From Bacillota bacterium (GTDB taxonomy: Bacteria; Bacillota; Sulfobacillia; RBS10-35; JAJYVN01): 51,606 nt of DNA. The notes under the pieces are model-generated. The model saw only the letters and a list, made by a program, of their open reading frames with translations. It did no database searches and was not told where the DNA came from. A program made the translations under genes and the position numbers. The stretch spans positions 1 to 51,606 of the forward strand of contig JAJZMB010000083.1 of the NCBI GenBank assembly GCA_021803205.1, in the 5' to 3' direction. The stretch's first letter is position 1. Every line of letters starts with the position of its first letter. Shown here piece after piece: positions 34,165 through 42,387 of the stretch.

Positions 34165-35691
34165 ATGAACAAGACCCTCACGATCACCGGCGTGACGATC
34201 AACGCGATGGCCCTGATCGCTCCGGGGGCCTTCCTCTGGATCACCTACCAGGTCCAGGCCGCCCAGACCGCGCCGAACGGATCCCTCACCGCCTCGGACA
34301 TGTGGCCCGGCCTGTTGTTCGCGCTGATCCTGGCCTTCCTCACGGCCGCTTCGTATTCGATGCTGGCGCGGCGCTATCCGGAGGCTGGGACCGGCAGTTC
34401 GTACTACTTCACGGAGCGGGCGTTTCTTGAGCGCGGCGGGGCGGCGGCCCGCTTCGCCCGCGTGGCGAAGTTCACCATCGGCTGGTTGTCGCACCTGTAC
34501 TACTGGATCTATCCGGGCGTGATGGTCGCGTTCATGGCCACCCTGATCGCATACATCTTCAGTATCTTCCACATCGACCTGCGCACACCGGTCCAGGTCG
34601 CGATCGCGGTGGCCTTCGCCCTGCTGGTGGGCTACATCGCCTTCCGCGGGATCAACGGCTCCACCACCGCCAACATCCTGATCAACGCGGTCCAGATCGT
34701 CATGCTGGTCGCGACGACGATCCTGGCGCTGGCTTACCGGATGATCAATCCGCAGCACGTGGCCTTCGTGATGCCGTCCCTGGCCTCGATTGTGGTACCG
34801 CACAACTTTGCCAACGTGCTGTTCCAGGGAACCATCGCCATCCTGCTGCTGGTCGGCTTCGAATCAGCCACCGCTCTGGCCGCCGAAGCCAAGCATCCGA
34901 GCTTTGTGAGCAAGGGCGTGATCCTGTCCCTGATCATCCAGGGCCTGGTGATGTACCTGTTCGAATACTTCGGAGCGCAGGCGTGGATCAACACCGGCTA
35001 CACCCAGGTCGTCGGTGGAAAGACGGTCAACGGCTTCGCCGCCGCCGCCGCCTCCTCGGGACCGATCGGTGACATGGTGCGCAACCTCGGCAACACGCTG
35101 CTGGGCGGGATCGGCCTTCCCCTGGTGATCATCGTCGCCGGGATAGTGGCCCTGGCGATCCTCGGCACCACACTGGCCTGCCTGAACACCGGCGTGCGCG
35201 TGACCTATGCGATGGGACGCGACCAGGAGGTGCCGACCGCCCTGGGGATGCTGCACGGGCAGTATGCCACGCCGCACTATGGAGTGTGGGTCCTGACCCT
35301 GGTGTCGGCCGTGGTCGGCGCCTTTGGCGTGATCAGCGTTCAGAACCTGACGACCATCAGCTTCGTATCCAACATCGGGACGTTTCTGCTCTACGGGATG
35401 ACCAACCTCATCGCCATGCTCGCGCTGGCCGATGAGGCCGGTAAGACCCACATCACGCTCCGGCTGGTGGTTCCGCTCTTGGGCATGCTGGCCAACATCG
35501 GGATGCTGCTGGCCGTCTTCTATCTCGGCATCCTGGGTGGCGGTGCAACCAAAACCTCGGCCGTCGAGGCGATCCTGTGCTCACTGATGTGGGCCGTACT
35601 CGGCGTGGCCTACTTCGTCTCCAACAGCAAGGCGCGCCAGCGGTCGATGCTGCCGCCACAGGCGCGGGCGCGGGCGGGCGCCGGCGTCTGA
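34165..35691 (+). CDS. APC-family amino acid permease
   Basis: 508 residues from an ATG at 34165 with GGCGGGGG just upstream. About twelve hydrophobic helices are visible. APC-superfamily signs are the N-terminal ALIAPGAFLWITYQVQAA, SYSMLARRYPEAGTGSSYYF, and LLVGFESATALAAEAKHPS, which matches the conserved FxGFESxxxLAEE region of helix 6. The C-terminal portion includes TYAMGRDQEVPTALGMLHGQYATPHYGVW. Proteins of this type import amino acids or polyamines by cation or substrate exchange. The gene lies after the ger operon beyond an AT-rich island and appears to be transcribed alone. Substrate unknown. Confidence 0.88.
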   Translation: MNKTLTITGVTINAMALIAPGAFLWITYQVQAAQTAPNGSLTASDMWPGLLFALILAFLTAASYSMLARRYPEAGTGSSYYFTERAFLERGGAAARFARVAKFTIGWLSHLYYWIYPGVMVAFMATLIAYIFSIFHIDLRTPVQVAIAVAFALLVGYIAFRGINGSTTANILINAVQIVMLVATTILALAYRMINPQHVAFVMPSLASIVVPHNFANVLFQGTIAILLLVGFESATALAAEAKHPSFVSKGVILSLIIQGLVMYLFEYFGAQAWINTGYTQVVGGKTVNGFAAAAASSGPIGDMVRNLGNTLLGGIGLPLVIIVAGIVALAILGTTLACLNTGVRVTYAMGRDQEVPTALGMLHGQYATPHYGVWVLTLVSAVVGAFGVISVQNLTTISFVSNIGTFLLYGMTNLIAMLALADEAGKTHITLRLVVPLLGMLANIGMLLAVFYLGILGGGATKTSAVEAILCSLMWAVLGVAYFVSNSKARQRSMLPPQARARAGAGV

Positions 35692-35708
35692 GCTGGCTCC
35701 CGGTCTCG

Positions 35709-35755
35709 GCAGGACCCGGGCGGCACCGGTACCACCGGTGCCGCCCGGGTCCTGC
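35709..35755 (+). terminator. Perfect 22-bp stem-loop after the permease gene
   Basis: Bases 35709-35730 and 35734-35755 are exact reverse complements with a 3-base loop (ACC). The left arm begins GCAGGACCCGGGCGGC. It starts 18 bases after the permease stop. No T run follows, so it is a very stable 3'-end or insulator structure and not a textbook intrinsic terminator. Confidence 0.6.
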
Positions 35756-35831
35756 GCGGACGGCCGCCGGGCCAAGGCGGGATGGATGCCGGTGCGCCGT
35801 CGCGGCTGCTCCGCAGGGGAGTGGATGGTGC

Positions 35832-36641
35832 GTGGCCAACCTGAACGCGACGGTCCGGCGTCGGAACGGGGAGGTGGGTGACCTGCGGCTGGAGGTCGCC
35901 GCCGCCTCGGACCGTGGGCGGGTGCGAGAGCGCAACGAGGATTTCTTCGCCTACTACGTCCCCGGGGATCGGGCGCGCTTGGCCGACTATGGCAGCCTCT
36001 TCTGCGTGGCCGACGGCGTGGGCGGCCATGCGGCCGGGGAGGTAGCCAGCGCCGAGGCGGCCAACGTGCTGTTGCAGGAGTATTATTTCGCTCCGCTGCG
36101 GCACAGGCCGGAGCAGCGGCTGCGCCGTGCCTTCCAGAGCGTGGCCGTGCATGTCTTCAGCCTGGGCGACTACCACAGCGACTTTCACAACATGCAGACG
36201 ACCCTCACCGCCCTGCTGCTACGCGGCAAGCGCTACTGGGTCGGCCACGTGGGCGACGCCAAGTGCTACCACGTCCGGGCGGGGCGGGTGCGCCAACTGA
36301 CGCGCGACCACTCGCTGGCGGCACAGATGCGGGGACTCGGCATGCTGGGCGCCGAGGAGGCGCGCTCCCATCCCGGCCGGCACGTGCTGATGCGTTCGGT
36401 GGGTGTCGATCCCCTGGTCCGGCCCGACATGACCGGAGGCGCGACGCAACCCGGCGATGTGTTCGCGCTGGTCACCGACGGGGTGATGGACTACGTCACG
36501 CCGGCCGATCTGGCGGGGCTCTTGGTGCCGACGGACCTGGAGGCCGGCGTGCTGCGGGCTGTGGCGACGGCCAATGCCCGCGGCGGCGGAGACAACCTCA
36601 CCGTAATGGCGGTCGCGATCGGCGAGGACGCCGGTGCGTGA
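35832..36641 (+). CDS. PP2C-family serine/threonine protein phosphatase
   Basis: 269 residues from a GTG at 35832 (GGGGAG upstream). PPM/PP2C phosphatases use two Mn/Mg ions held by aspartates. Motifs in order are RGRVRERNEDFF (motif 1 Arg and metal Asp), FCVADGVGGHAAGE (metal Asp), WVGHVGDAKCYHV, LTRDHSLAA, and the C-terminal FALVTDGVMDYV and GGGDNLTVMAVA (metal Asps). No signal peptide or membrane segment, so cytosolic. It is followed 157 bases later by a Ser/Thr kinase, the usual phosphatase-kinase pairing in Gram-positives (compare prpC-prkC), though PASTA domains are absent. Confidence 0.93.
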   Translation: MANLNATVRRRNGEVGDLRLEVAAASDRGRVRERNEDFFAYYVPGDRARLADYGSLFCVADGVGGHAAGEVASAEAANVLLQEYYFAPLRHRPEQRLRRAFQSVAVHVFSLGDYHSDFHNMQTTLTALLLRGKRYWVGHVGDAKCYHVRAGRVRQLTRDHSLAAQMRGLGMLGAEEARSHPGRHVLMRSVGVDPLVRPDMTGGATQPGDVFALVTDGVMDYVTPADLAGLLVPTDLEAGVLRAVATANARGGGDNLTVMAVAIGEDAGA

Positions 36642-36798
36642 GGCCGCCGATCCGCCGCGGTGCTGCGTGACCATGGTCGATGAGCAACCGCCCGGCCCCG
36701 TGCGCACTCCGGCAGGCCGGTCGACGGCGTTCGGCGAATGCCGTGCCGCGGAATCGGTCGGCGCACGGTGACGCGACGGTCATGTCAGGGAGGCGCGC

Positions 36799-37764
36799 AT
36801 GCCGCTCACCAAAGGCGCCATGGTTGCCGACTACCGCCTCCTCGATCTCCTCGGCGAGGGTGGCATGGCCAGTACGTGGCTCGCCGAGGCCGGGGACGGG
36901 CGCCGGGTGGTCCTCAAGTTCCCGGACACCACGCAACTGGGTGATCCGGCGGTGTTCGAACGCTTTCGCCGGGAACTGGCCATCGGCGAACGCCTGGATC
37001 ATCCCGCGATCCCCAAGGCGCTGGCGATCTGCGAGGATTGGCACCACCCCTTTCTGGTCATGGACTACGTGCGGGGGGAACTGCTCTCCGAGGTGCTGCG
37101 GCGACGCGGACGGCTGCCGTGGCCCGAGGCGGTCGGCGTGCTGCGCGAATTGCTCGCCGCCCTCGCCTACCTCCACGCGCAGGGTGTCTACCACCGCGAT
37201 CTCAAGCCGGAGAACCTGATGCTGACTCCCGAGCACCACGTCAAGATCATCGACTTCGGCATCGCGTTGATGGGCGGCCGGCCGCGTGTGACCTGGCGCG
37301 GGTTCTCGGGTCTGGCGGGCACGCCTCAATACATGTCGCCCGAGCAGATCCGGGGTGAGCGCGGGGGCGCGGGCTCGGATCTGTACGCAGCGGGAGCCAT
37401 CCTCTACGAGCTTGTGCGCGGTCAACCGCCGTTCGTCGGCGACAATCCGCTGGCGGTGATGTACCAGGCCCTCAACGATGTGCCGGAGCCGCTATCCCGC
37501 TTCGCCCAGTTGCCGCCGGGGGTCGACGCGGTGCTGGCGCGCGCCCTGTGCCGCGACAAGACGCAGCGCTTCGCCTCGGCCGCGGAGTTTGCCGCGGCCC
37601 TGGAGGCCCCCCAAACCGTGACCGCACCCGAGGACGCACCGCCCCGGCGGCGGGCAAAGATCCCGACCCTGTTGCGCGAGCCGCTGCTCTGGCTGCTGGC
37701 GGTGGCCCTGCTCACGGCCGCGGGCACGCTGATCGCGATCGCACACTTCGCGCACACACCCTGA
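36799..37764 (+). CDS. Membrane-anchored Hanks-type serine/threonine protein kinase
   Basis: 321 residues. The kinase domain has the Gly-rich loop LLGEGGMASTW (about residues 18-28), the ATP-binding Lys in RRVVLKF, the catalytic loop YHRDLKPENL, DFGIAL, the activation-segment GTPQYMSPEQI, and SDLYAAGAILYELVRGQPPF. A hydrophobic helix at the C-terminus (PLLWLLAVALLTAAGTLIAI, about residues 294-313) would anchor it in the membrane with almost no outside part, so the PASTA sensor region of PrkC-like kinases is missing. Partner of the upstream PP2C gene, with an amidotransferase-like gene 61 bases downstream. Confidence 0.93.
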   Translation: MPLTKGAMVADYRLLDLLGEGGMASTWLAEAGDGRRVVLKFPDTTQLGDPAVFERFRRELAIGERLDHPAIPKALAICEDWHHPFLVMDYVRGELLSEVLRRRGRLPWPEAVGVLRELLAALAYLHAQGVYHRDLKPENLMLTPEHHVKIIDFGIALMGGRPRVTWRGFSGLAGTPQYMSPEQIRGERGGAGSDLYAAGAILYELVRGQPPFVGDNPLAVMYQALNDVPEPLSRFAQLPPGVDAVLARALCRDKTQRFASAAEFAAALEAPQTVTAPEDAPPRRRAKIPTLLREPLLWLLAVALLTAAGTLIAIAHFAHTP

Positions 37765-37825
37765 AAGGCCGGGACGGTCGCCGGGACCGGGCACAGGCCG
37801 AGGGGGGACGGGAGGCGGGTCGATC

Positions 37826-38668
37826 TTGGGGGAGCTCTTCGCCGTCGGGGCCAGCGCCCCGCTGCGCTTCTCCTTCCGGTTCCGTGGGATGGACCGGCGC
37901 CGCGGCTACCGGGAGGAGGGTTGGGGCATTACGGTGTTGCAGGGCAGGGCGGCACTGACCTTCAAGGAGCCCGCCTCCCGGCCCGACCCAGCGACCGCCC
38001 AGATGCTCGCGGACGGGCGGGCGCTCCGGGGGGAGGGGGCGGTGGCCTATATCCGCCGTTGGACCCATTCAGCCAGCCTTGCCAACTGCCATCCCTTTGT
38101 GCGGGAACTCGGCGGCCGGGAGTGGGCCTTCGCCCACAATGGCAGCGTGCCCGGTCTGGTCTCGGCGGCGGAATTCCGGCCGCAGCGCTTTGGTCCCGTC
38201 GGGACAACCGATTCCGAGTATGCCTTCTGCGTGCTCCTCGACCGGCTCGCCGGCGGACAGGGTCCACCGCCCGAGGCCGGCCGCGAGGGCCAGGGGCGGG
38301 CTGAAGCCCTGCTGCATGTCCTGCACCCGGCTTCGGTCTCTGTGGCCCGCTATGGCATGTTCAACTACGTCCTGCTGACGGAGCGCTCGCTGGTCGTGTT
38401 CTCTTCCGGCGAGTACGGGCTGTACCTGATGGCGCTGCCGGCCCAGCCGGCGCCGTTGCTGCTGCAGGACGAGGACTGGCAGATCGAACTCCATGCCGAT
38501 GGTGCAGCGGGACCCTGTGTGCTCGCCGCCAGCAACCCGATGACCGATGGCGACTGGCGCCGTCTGGATCCCGGGGAGATGGTCGTCGTGGTCGACGGGC
38601 AAGCCGTGGCGCGGCGGTCGGCCGCCAAGGTAGTGGGACGGCGGCCCGGACCCGCGGCCAAGGCCTGA
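37826..38668 (+). CDS. YafJ-like class II glutamine amidotransferase domain protein lacking the catalytic Cys
   Basis: 280 residues from a TTG at 37826 (GGGAGG about a dozen bases upstream). It closely follows the YafJ pattern: RFRGMDRRRGYREEGWGITV, TFKEP, AYIRRWTHSA, NCHPFVRELGGREWAFAHNG, and GTTDSEYAFC. Class II GATases use an N-terminal Cys2 (MCELLGMS in YafJ) as nucleophile; here the start reads MGELFAVGAS, with Gly at position 2. The upstream in-frame codons offer no Cys. Glutaminase activity is therefore unlikely unless there is a sequence error. The trio phosphatase-kinase-amidotransferase is on one strand and may form an operon. Confidence 0.8.
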   Translation: MGELFAVGASAPLRFSFRFRGMDRRRGYREEGWGITVLQGRAALTFKEPASRPDPATAQMLADGRALRGEGAVAYIRRWTHSASLANCHPFVRELGGREWAFAHNGSVPGLVSAAEFRPQRFGPVGTTDSEYAFCVLLDRLAGGQGPPPEAGREGQGRAEALLHVLHPASVSVARYGMFNYVLLTERSLVVFSSGEYGLYLMALPAQPAPLLLQDEDWQIELHADGAAGPCVLAASNPMTDGDWRRLDPGEMVVVVDGQAVARRSAAKVVGRRPGPAAKA

Positions 38669-38882
38669 GCCCCAAAGCGCGCTGTGCTTGGGCGGACGGG
38701 CCGGGTGAGCCCGGGGCGGGCGTCCGGCGCCGGCAGACCGACCCGCGCCGGGACGATTGCCGCGCGCGCGGCGCCAGGTCCGGCCGAGAGCGGCGCCCCT
38801 TGGCGTCCGAGCCCCTGCCCCCCGGTGTCGCACCGCTGCCCCTGCAGCCGCAGGCACGCGGCATCCAACTCGCGCCGCCGCG
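38669..38882. other. Convergent intergenic gap, nothing recognised
   Basis: These 214 bases separate the amidotransferase-like gene (+) and the hydrogenase small subunit (-). Short GC-rich hairpins are possible, but no T runs, genes or RNAs were recognised. Confidence 0.35.
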
Positions 38883-39332
38883 TCATCCCCTTTGGCCAGC
38901 GGTCTGGCCCGGACCTGGGCCCCGCATCAGGGCCCTGAGGTGCTGCACAATCTCCGCTGGCGCCGGTGGGCAGCCGGGGATGTGCGCGTCCACGGGCAGC
39001 ACGGCGGCAACACCCTCCCCGGCGGCATAGCTGCCGCGGAACGGGCACCTGCCGGCCGCGCAGTCCCCAACCGACACCACCAGCCGGGGCTGGCCCACCG
39101 CCGCGTGCGTGCGTCCAAGCGCCTCCGCCATCTGCCGGGTGACGGGGCCGGACACCGTCAAAACGTCCGCATGGCGCGGCGAGGCCACAATATCCAGCCC
39201 ATAGCGCTGCGCGTCATAGACGGGGCCTGTGATCGCCGCCAGTTCCGACTCACAGCCGTTGCAACTGCCGGCGTCGACATGCCTGACCTGCAGGGACCGC
39301 CGCAGGATATTGCGCGGGCCGTCGTTGCGCAT
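38883..39332 (-). CDS. hyfI: Group 4 [NiFe]-hydrogenase small subunit (HyfI/HycG/NuoB-like)
   Basis: 149 residues from an ATG at 39332 (GAGAGGGTGG upstream). It carries the single [4Fe-4S] cluster proximal to the active site. The ligands are visible: CNGCE in VRHVDAGSCNGCESELAAI, GDCAAGRCPF, and HIPGCPPAPAEI. The CxxC form is that of hydrogenases; complex I NuoB has CC. VSGPVTRQM is the conserved loop facing the large subunit. Last gene of the hydrogenase operon, 29 bases after the large subunit. It is cytosolic and docks on the membrane arm. Confidence 0.92.
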   Translation of the reverse strand: MRNDGPRNILRRSLQVRHVDAGSCNGCESELAAITGPVYDAQRYGLDIVASPRHADVLTVSGPVTRQMAEALGRTHAAVGQPRLVVSVGDCAAGRCPFRGSYAAGEGVAAVLPVDAHIPGCPPAPAEIVQHLRALMRGPGPGQTAGQRG

Positions 39333-39361
39333 CGGTGCCCCACCCTCTCTCGGGATACCGC

Positions 39362-40906
39362 TCACCGGTCGCAGCACGCGTAGCAGAGCTCAAAACTCTT
39401 GTTGATCAACGGAAAGTCACCGATCAGATTGCCGGGCACCGCCTCCATGAGCAGAGGCCAGTTGGCGAAAGAAGCCGTCCGGATGCGGTAGCGCTCGATG
39501 CGGCCGGCCCGCAACTGCACGTAATGGACGTTGGCTCCGCGCGGCGATTCGTTGCAGCCGATGCCGAGACCCTCGGCCCGCTCCGCGCCGCCGGGTGCCT
39601 CGCGGCGGCACGGACCGGGCGGCAGCCCGTGCAGCAAGCGGTCCAGGAGCTCGAAACTGACCTCGGCCTCCCGGAAACGCAGGCGCAGGCGCGCGCCGAC
39701 ATCGCCCGCCTGTTCCGTGACGACCATGGGCGCAAACGCCCGGTAGGCGAGGTAGGGGCGGTCGACGCGCAGGTCCTGGGCCACCGCGCTGGCCCGGGCC
39801 GAGGGGCCCACTGCCCCAAGGTCGAGCGCGGTGCGCCGGGACAGCACGCCCGCCCCCTGCAGGCGGTCCACGAAGCCCGGATGCCGGAGCATGCGTTGCG
39901 CCAGGCGTCCGAGCCGCACCCGGAGCCGCGCCAGTCGCCTGCGCAGTTCCGCTATGTCGTCTGTGGGCAGATCCCGCACCACACCCCCCGGGCGGATTGT
40001 GCCGAAGAGGTAGCGGTGCCCGAACGCCGCCCCCTGCAGCCGCAGCATCTGTTCCTTCAGCACCGAGCCTTCCATGGCCGCCACGGCAAAACCCGTTCCC
40101 GCCGGGATGGCGGCGATGTCGTTCAGGTGGTTGTAGAGGCGCTCACATTCCAGCAGGATGGTCCGCAGATATACGCCGCGCGCCGGCAACTCCCAGTCCA
40201 CCAACTGCTCGACGGCTTCGCACCAGGCGGCCTGGTGCGAAGCGGAGCAGGCGGCGCAGGTGCGCTCAACAGCGTCGCCGGCATCGGCCCATGGGCGGCC
40301 CTCCAGGATCTTTTCCACCCCGCGGTGCTTCTGGAACAGCCGCACGTCGAGGTGCAGGATGGTCTCCCCCATCAGGCTGAAGGCGAAGTGCCCGGACTCG
40401 ATGATCCCGGCGTGCACCGGACCCACTGGCATGAACACCACGCCTTCCCCGCCGGCCAGGCGCGGGGCCCAGCCGGGCTCGGCCGCGCACGGGGGGTGGA
40501 CATTCCACGGCACATCCTTGCGCAGCGGATGCAACCCCGCCGGCCAGTCGTCCGGCAGGACGAGGCGCCTTGGGTCGGGATGCCCGAGCGGCGTGATGCC
40601 GAACAGGTCCTGGGCCTCACGCTCGTCCCAGTGCACCGCCGGCAGGACGGGTGTGAGCGAGGGATATTCTGGCCTGTCGGCCGGCAGGCGGACTCGCAGC
40701 ACGTCCAGTCCAGGCCGGTCCGGGAAGCGGAACACGTGGTCCAGCCGGAAGCCCCCACCCACGGCGCGCTCATCGGCGGCGGCGGCGGTCAGATAGCGCG
40801 CACCCACCGCCAGCGCGGCCGTAACCGCGCCAGCCAGCTCCCCGGCATCCGCCTCGCGGATGGTCAGCGGCGCGCCGCTTTGGCTCCATGGCTCCGCCGC
40901 GCTCAC
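39362..40906 (-). CDS. hyfG: Group 4 [NiFe]-hydrogenase large subunit fused to a NuoC domain (HyfG/HycE-like)
   Basis: 514 residues from a GTG at 40906 overlapping the previous stop (GTGA). The N-terminal roughly 150 residues are a 30-kDa NuoC module (VHWDEREAQDLFGITPLGHP, LHPLRKDV). The large-subunit domain follows. Its first ligand motif is VERTCAACSASHQAAW where R-x-C-G-x-C is usual. Its second is FELCYACCDR, where DPCxxCxxR is usual; all four cysteines that would hold Ni-Fe remain. The protein ends at that Arg, so there is no C-terminal peptide for a HycI-type protease. HyfG/HycE evolves or oxidises H2 in formate hydrogenlyase-type complexes. Confidence 0.9.
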   Translation of the reverse strand: MSAAEPWSQSGAPLTIREADAGELAGAVTAALAVGARYLTAAAADERAVGGGFRLDHVFRFPDRPGLDVLRVRLPADRPEYPSLTPVLPAVHWDEREAQDLFGITPLGHPDPRRLVLPDDWPAGLHPLRKDVPWNVHPPCAAEPGWAPRLAGGEGVVFMPVGPVHAGIIESGHFAFSLMGETILHLDVRLFQKHRGVEKILEGRPWADAGDAVERTCAACSASHQAAWCEAVEQLVDWELPARGVYLRTILLECERLYNHLNDIAAIPAGTGFAVAAMEGSVLKEQMLRLQGAAFGHRYLFGTIRPGGVVRDLPTDDIAELRRRLARLRVRLGRLAQRMLRHPGFVDRLQGAGVLSRRTALDLGAVGPSARASAVAQDLRVDRPYLAYRAFAPMVVTEQAGDVGARLRLRFREAEVSFELLDRLLHGLPPGPCRREAPGGAERAEGLGIGCNESPRGANVHYVQLRAGRIERYRIRTASFANWPLLMEAVPGNLIGDFPLINKSFELCYACCDR

Positions 40907-42384
40907 AGGGCATGCCCCCCCACAACCAGGGCGGCCGCGGCGGACACGGCATGCGCCACCACTCCGGGTGTCCACAGACCCACGACCACCGAGAGCGCGG
41001 CGGGAAGCCCGAGGATGGCCAGACCCGTCGCTGTGGCGTGCACGTGTGGCCCTTGGCGCCGCGCGCCGAACACGGCGCGCCCGACGTAGAAGGTCAGCCC
41101 GGCGAAGATTACCGACAGCATTAGGAGCAAGAGCAGACCGGCACCGGCGCTGGCGCCGATCGCCCCCTGCACAATCGCGACCTCACTGAAAAACATCCCG
41201 AATGGCGGCACCCCGCCCAATGTGAACACCCCAAACAGCAGCGCCGCGCCGAGCAGGGGCGCCCGCCGCCCGAGGCCCCGCAGCCGGGCCAGGCGCTGGC
41301 CGCCGCCCATCTCGTGTACCAACCGGCCCGCGGCGAAGAACAGACCGGACTTGGTCAGGGCGTGCACCACCAGTTGCAGGACGGCGCCGGCCACGGCCAG
41401 GGGCGCGTGCAACCCGAAACCGATGGCCATGAGGCCGATCTGCTCGATGCTCGAGTATGCCAGCAGCCGCTTGAGATCGTCCTGCAGCACCAGGAAGGGG
41501 GTCGCGACCGCGACCGAAACCAACCCCGCGCCGAGCAGCAGGTGATAGGGGAAAGCCGGACCGGTCGCCACCGCCGTCACGCCCGCCACCCGGACCAGCG
41601 TGCAGAGCACGATGGCCAACAGCACCCCCGAGAGCAGCGCGCTCACCGGGGCGGGGGCCTCGCTATGGGCATCGGGGAGCCAGGCGTGCAGCGGGGCAAG
41701 CCCGGATTTTGTGCCGAACCCGACCAGGGCGAAGAGGTAGGCCAACTTGGCCGGTCCGGTGGGAAAGGTTGCGGCCGCGACCCGCAGGGAATTCCACTCG
41801 AGGCTGTGCAGGCCCCCGCCACCGGACAGGGCGTACAGGAGGATCACCGTCAGAAGCGCGAGGGCCAGCCCGACACTGCAAAGGACCACGTATTTCCAGG
41901 CGGCCTCCACCGCGCGCGCACCCCCCGAGAACCCCACCAGGACCGCGGAGGTGATGGTCGTCAGCTCGATGGCCACCCAGGACAGGCCCAGGTTCCCGGA
42001 CAGGGCGGCCAGCAGCAGGCTCCCGAGGAACGCCTGCTGCCAGAAGAAGTACGCCCGGACATGCGGTAGACCGTGGCCGACAAGGGCGGCGGTCGCACCG
42101 CCACGGGCGAGTTCGTCTCGCCAGTGGGAGAACGACTCGGCTGTGGAGAGCGCCCCCACCACCACCACCACCGCCAGCAGCACCCGCGCCAGGGCGTCCA
42201 GGCGCAGGAGCCCTCCCAGGCCGACCGCGCCCGGCAGGCCCACGCACGCGACGGCAGCCAGGAGCACCCCCGTCCCTGAACCGATACCCAACATCCAGCG
42301 CAGGTCCCCGGCGCGGCGGCAGAGCAGCGCCGCGACACCGCAGGCGAAAGGCAGAACACAGATCAGGCTCAGCGTGTCGACCAC
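40903..42384 (-). CDS. hyfF: Hydrogenase membrane subunit HyfF-like (NuoL/M/N, Mrp antiporter family)
   Basis: 493 residues with about fourteen hydrophobic helices. Proton_antipo_M features are the SKxxxxPLHxWLPxAH helix region (GTKSGLAPLHAWLPDAHSEA), LLSGVLLAIVL, the QDDLKRLLAYSSIEQIGLM segment with the key Lys and His positions, and VVHALTKSGLFFAAG. These subunits translocate H+ or Na+. Between hyfE and hyfG, 3 bases after hyfE and overlapping hyfG by 4 bases. The start ATG at 42384 fits the helix count. Confidence 0.9.
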   Translation of the reverse strand: MVDTLSLICVLPFACGVAALLCRRAGDLRWMLGIGSGTGVLLAAVACVGLPGAVGLGGLLRLDALARVLLAVVVVVGALSTAESFSHWRDELARGGATAALVGHGLPHVRAYFFWQQAFLGSLLLAALSGNLGLSWVAIELTTITSAVLVGFSGGARAVEAAWKYVVLCSVGLALALLTVILLYALSGGGGLHSLEWNSLRVAAATFPTGPAKLAYLFALVGFGTKSGLAPLHAWLPDAHSEAPAPVSALLSGVLLAIVLCTLVRVAGVTAVATGPAFPYHLLLGAGLVSVAVATPFLVLQDDLKRLLAYSSIEQIGLMAIGFGLHAPLAVAGAVLQLVVHALTKSGLFFAAGRLVHEMGGGQRLARLRGLGRRAPLLGAALLFGVFTLGGVPPFGMFFSEVAIVQGAIGASAGAGLLLLLMLSVIFAGLTFYVGRAVFGARRQGPHVHATATGLAILGLPAALSVVVGLWTPGVVAHAVSAAAALVVGGHAL

Positions 42385-42387
42385 ACC

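Noticed and set aside
33900..34168. 86-codon plus-strand frame in the AT-rich island
   Set aside because: No Shine-Dalgarno, no resemblance to a family, and the second half is only GC-rich sequence before the permease start.
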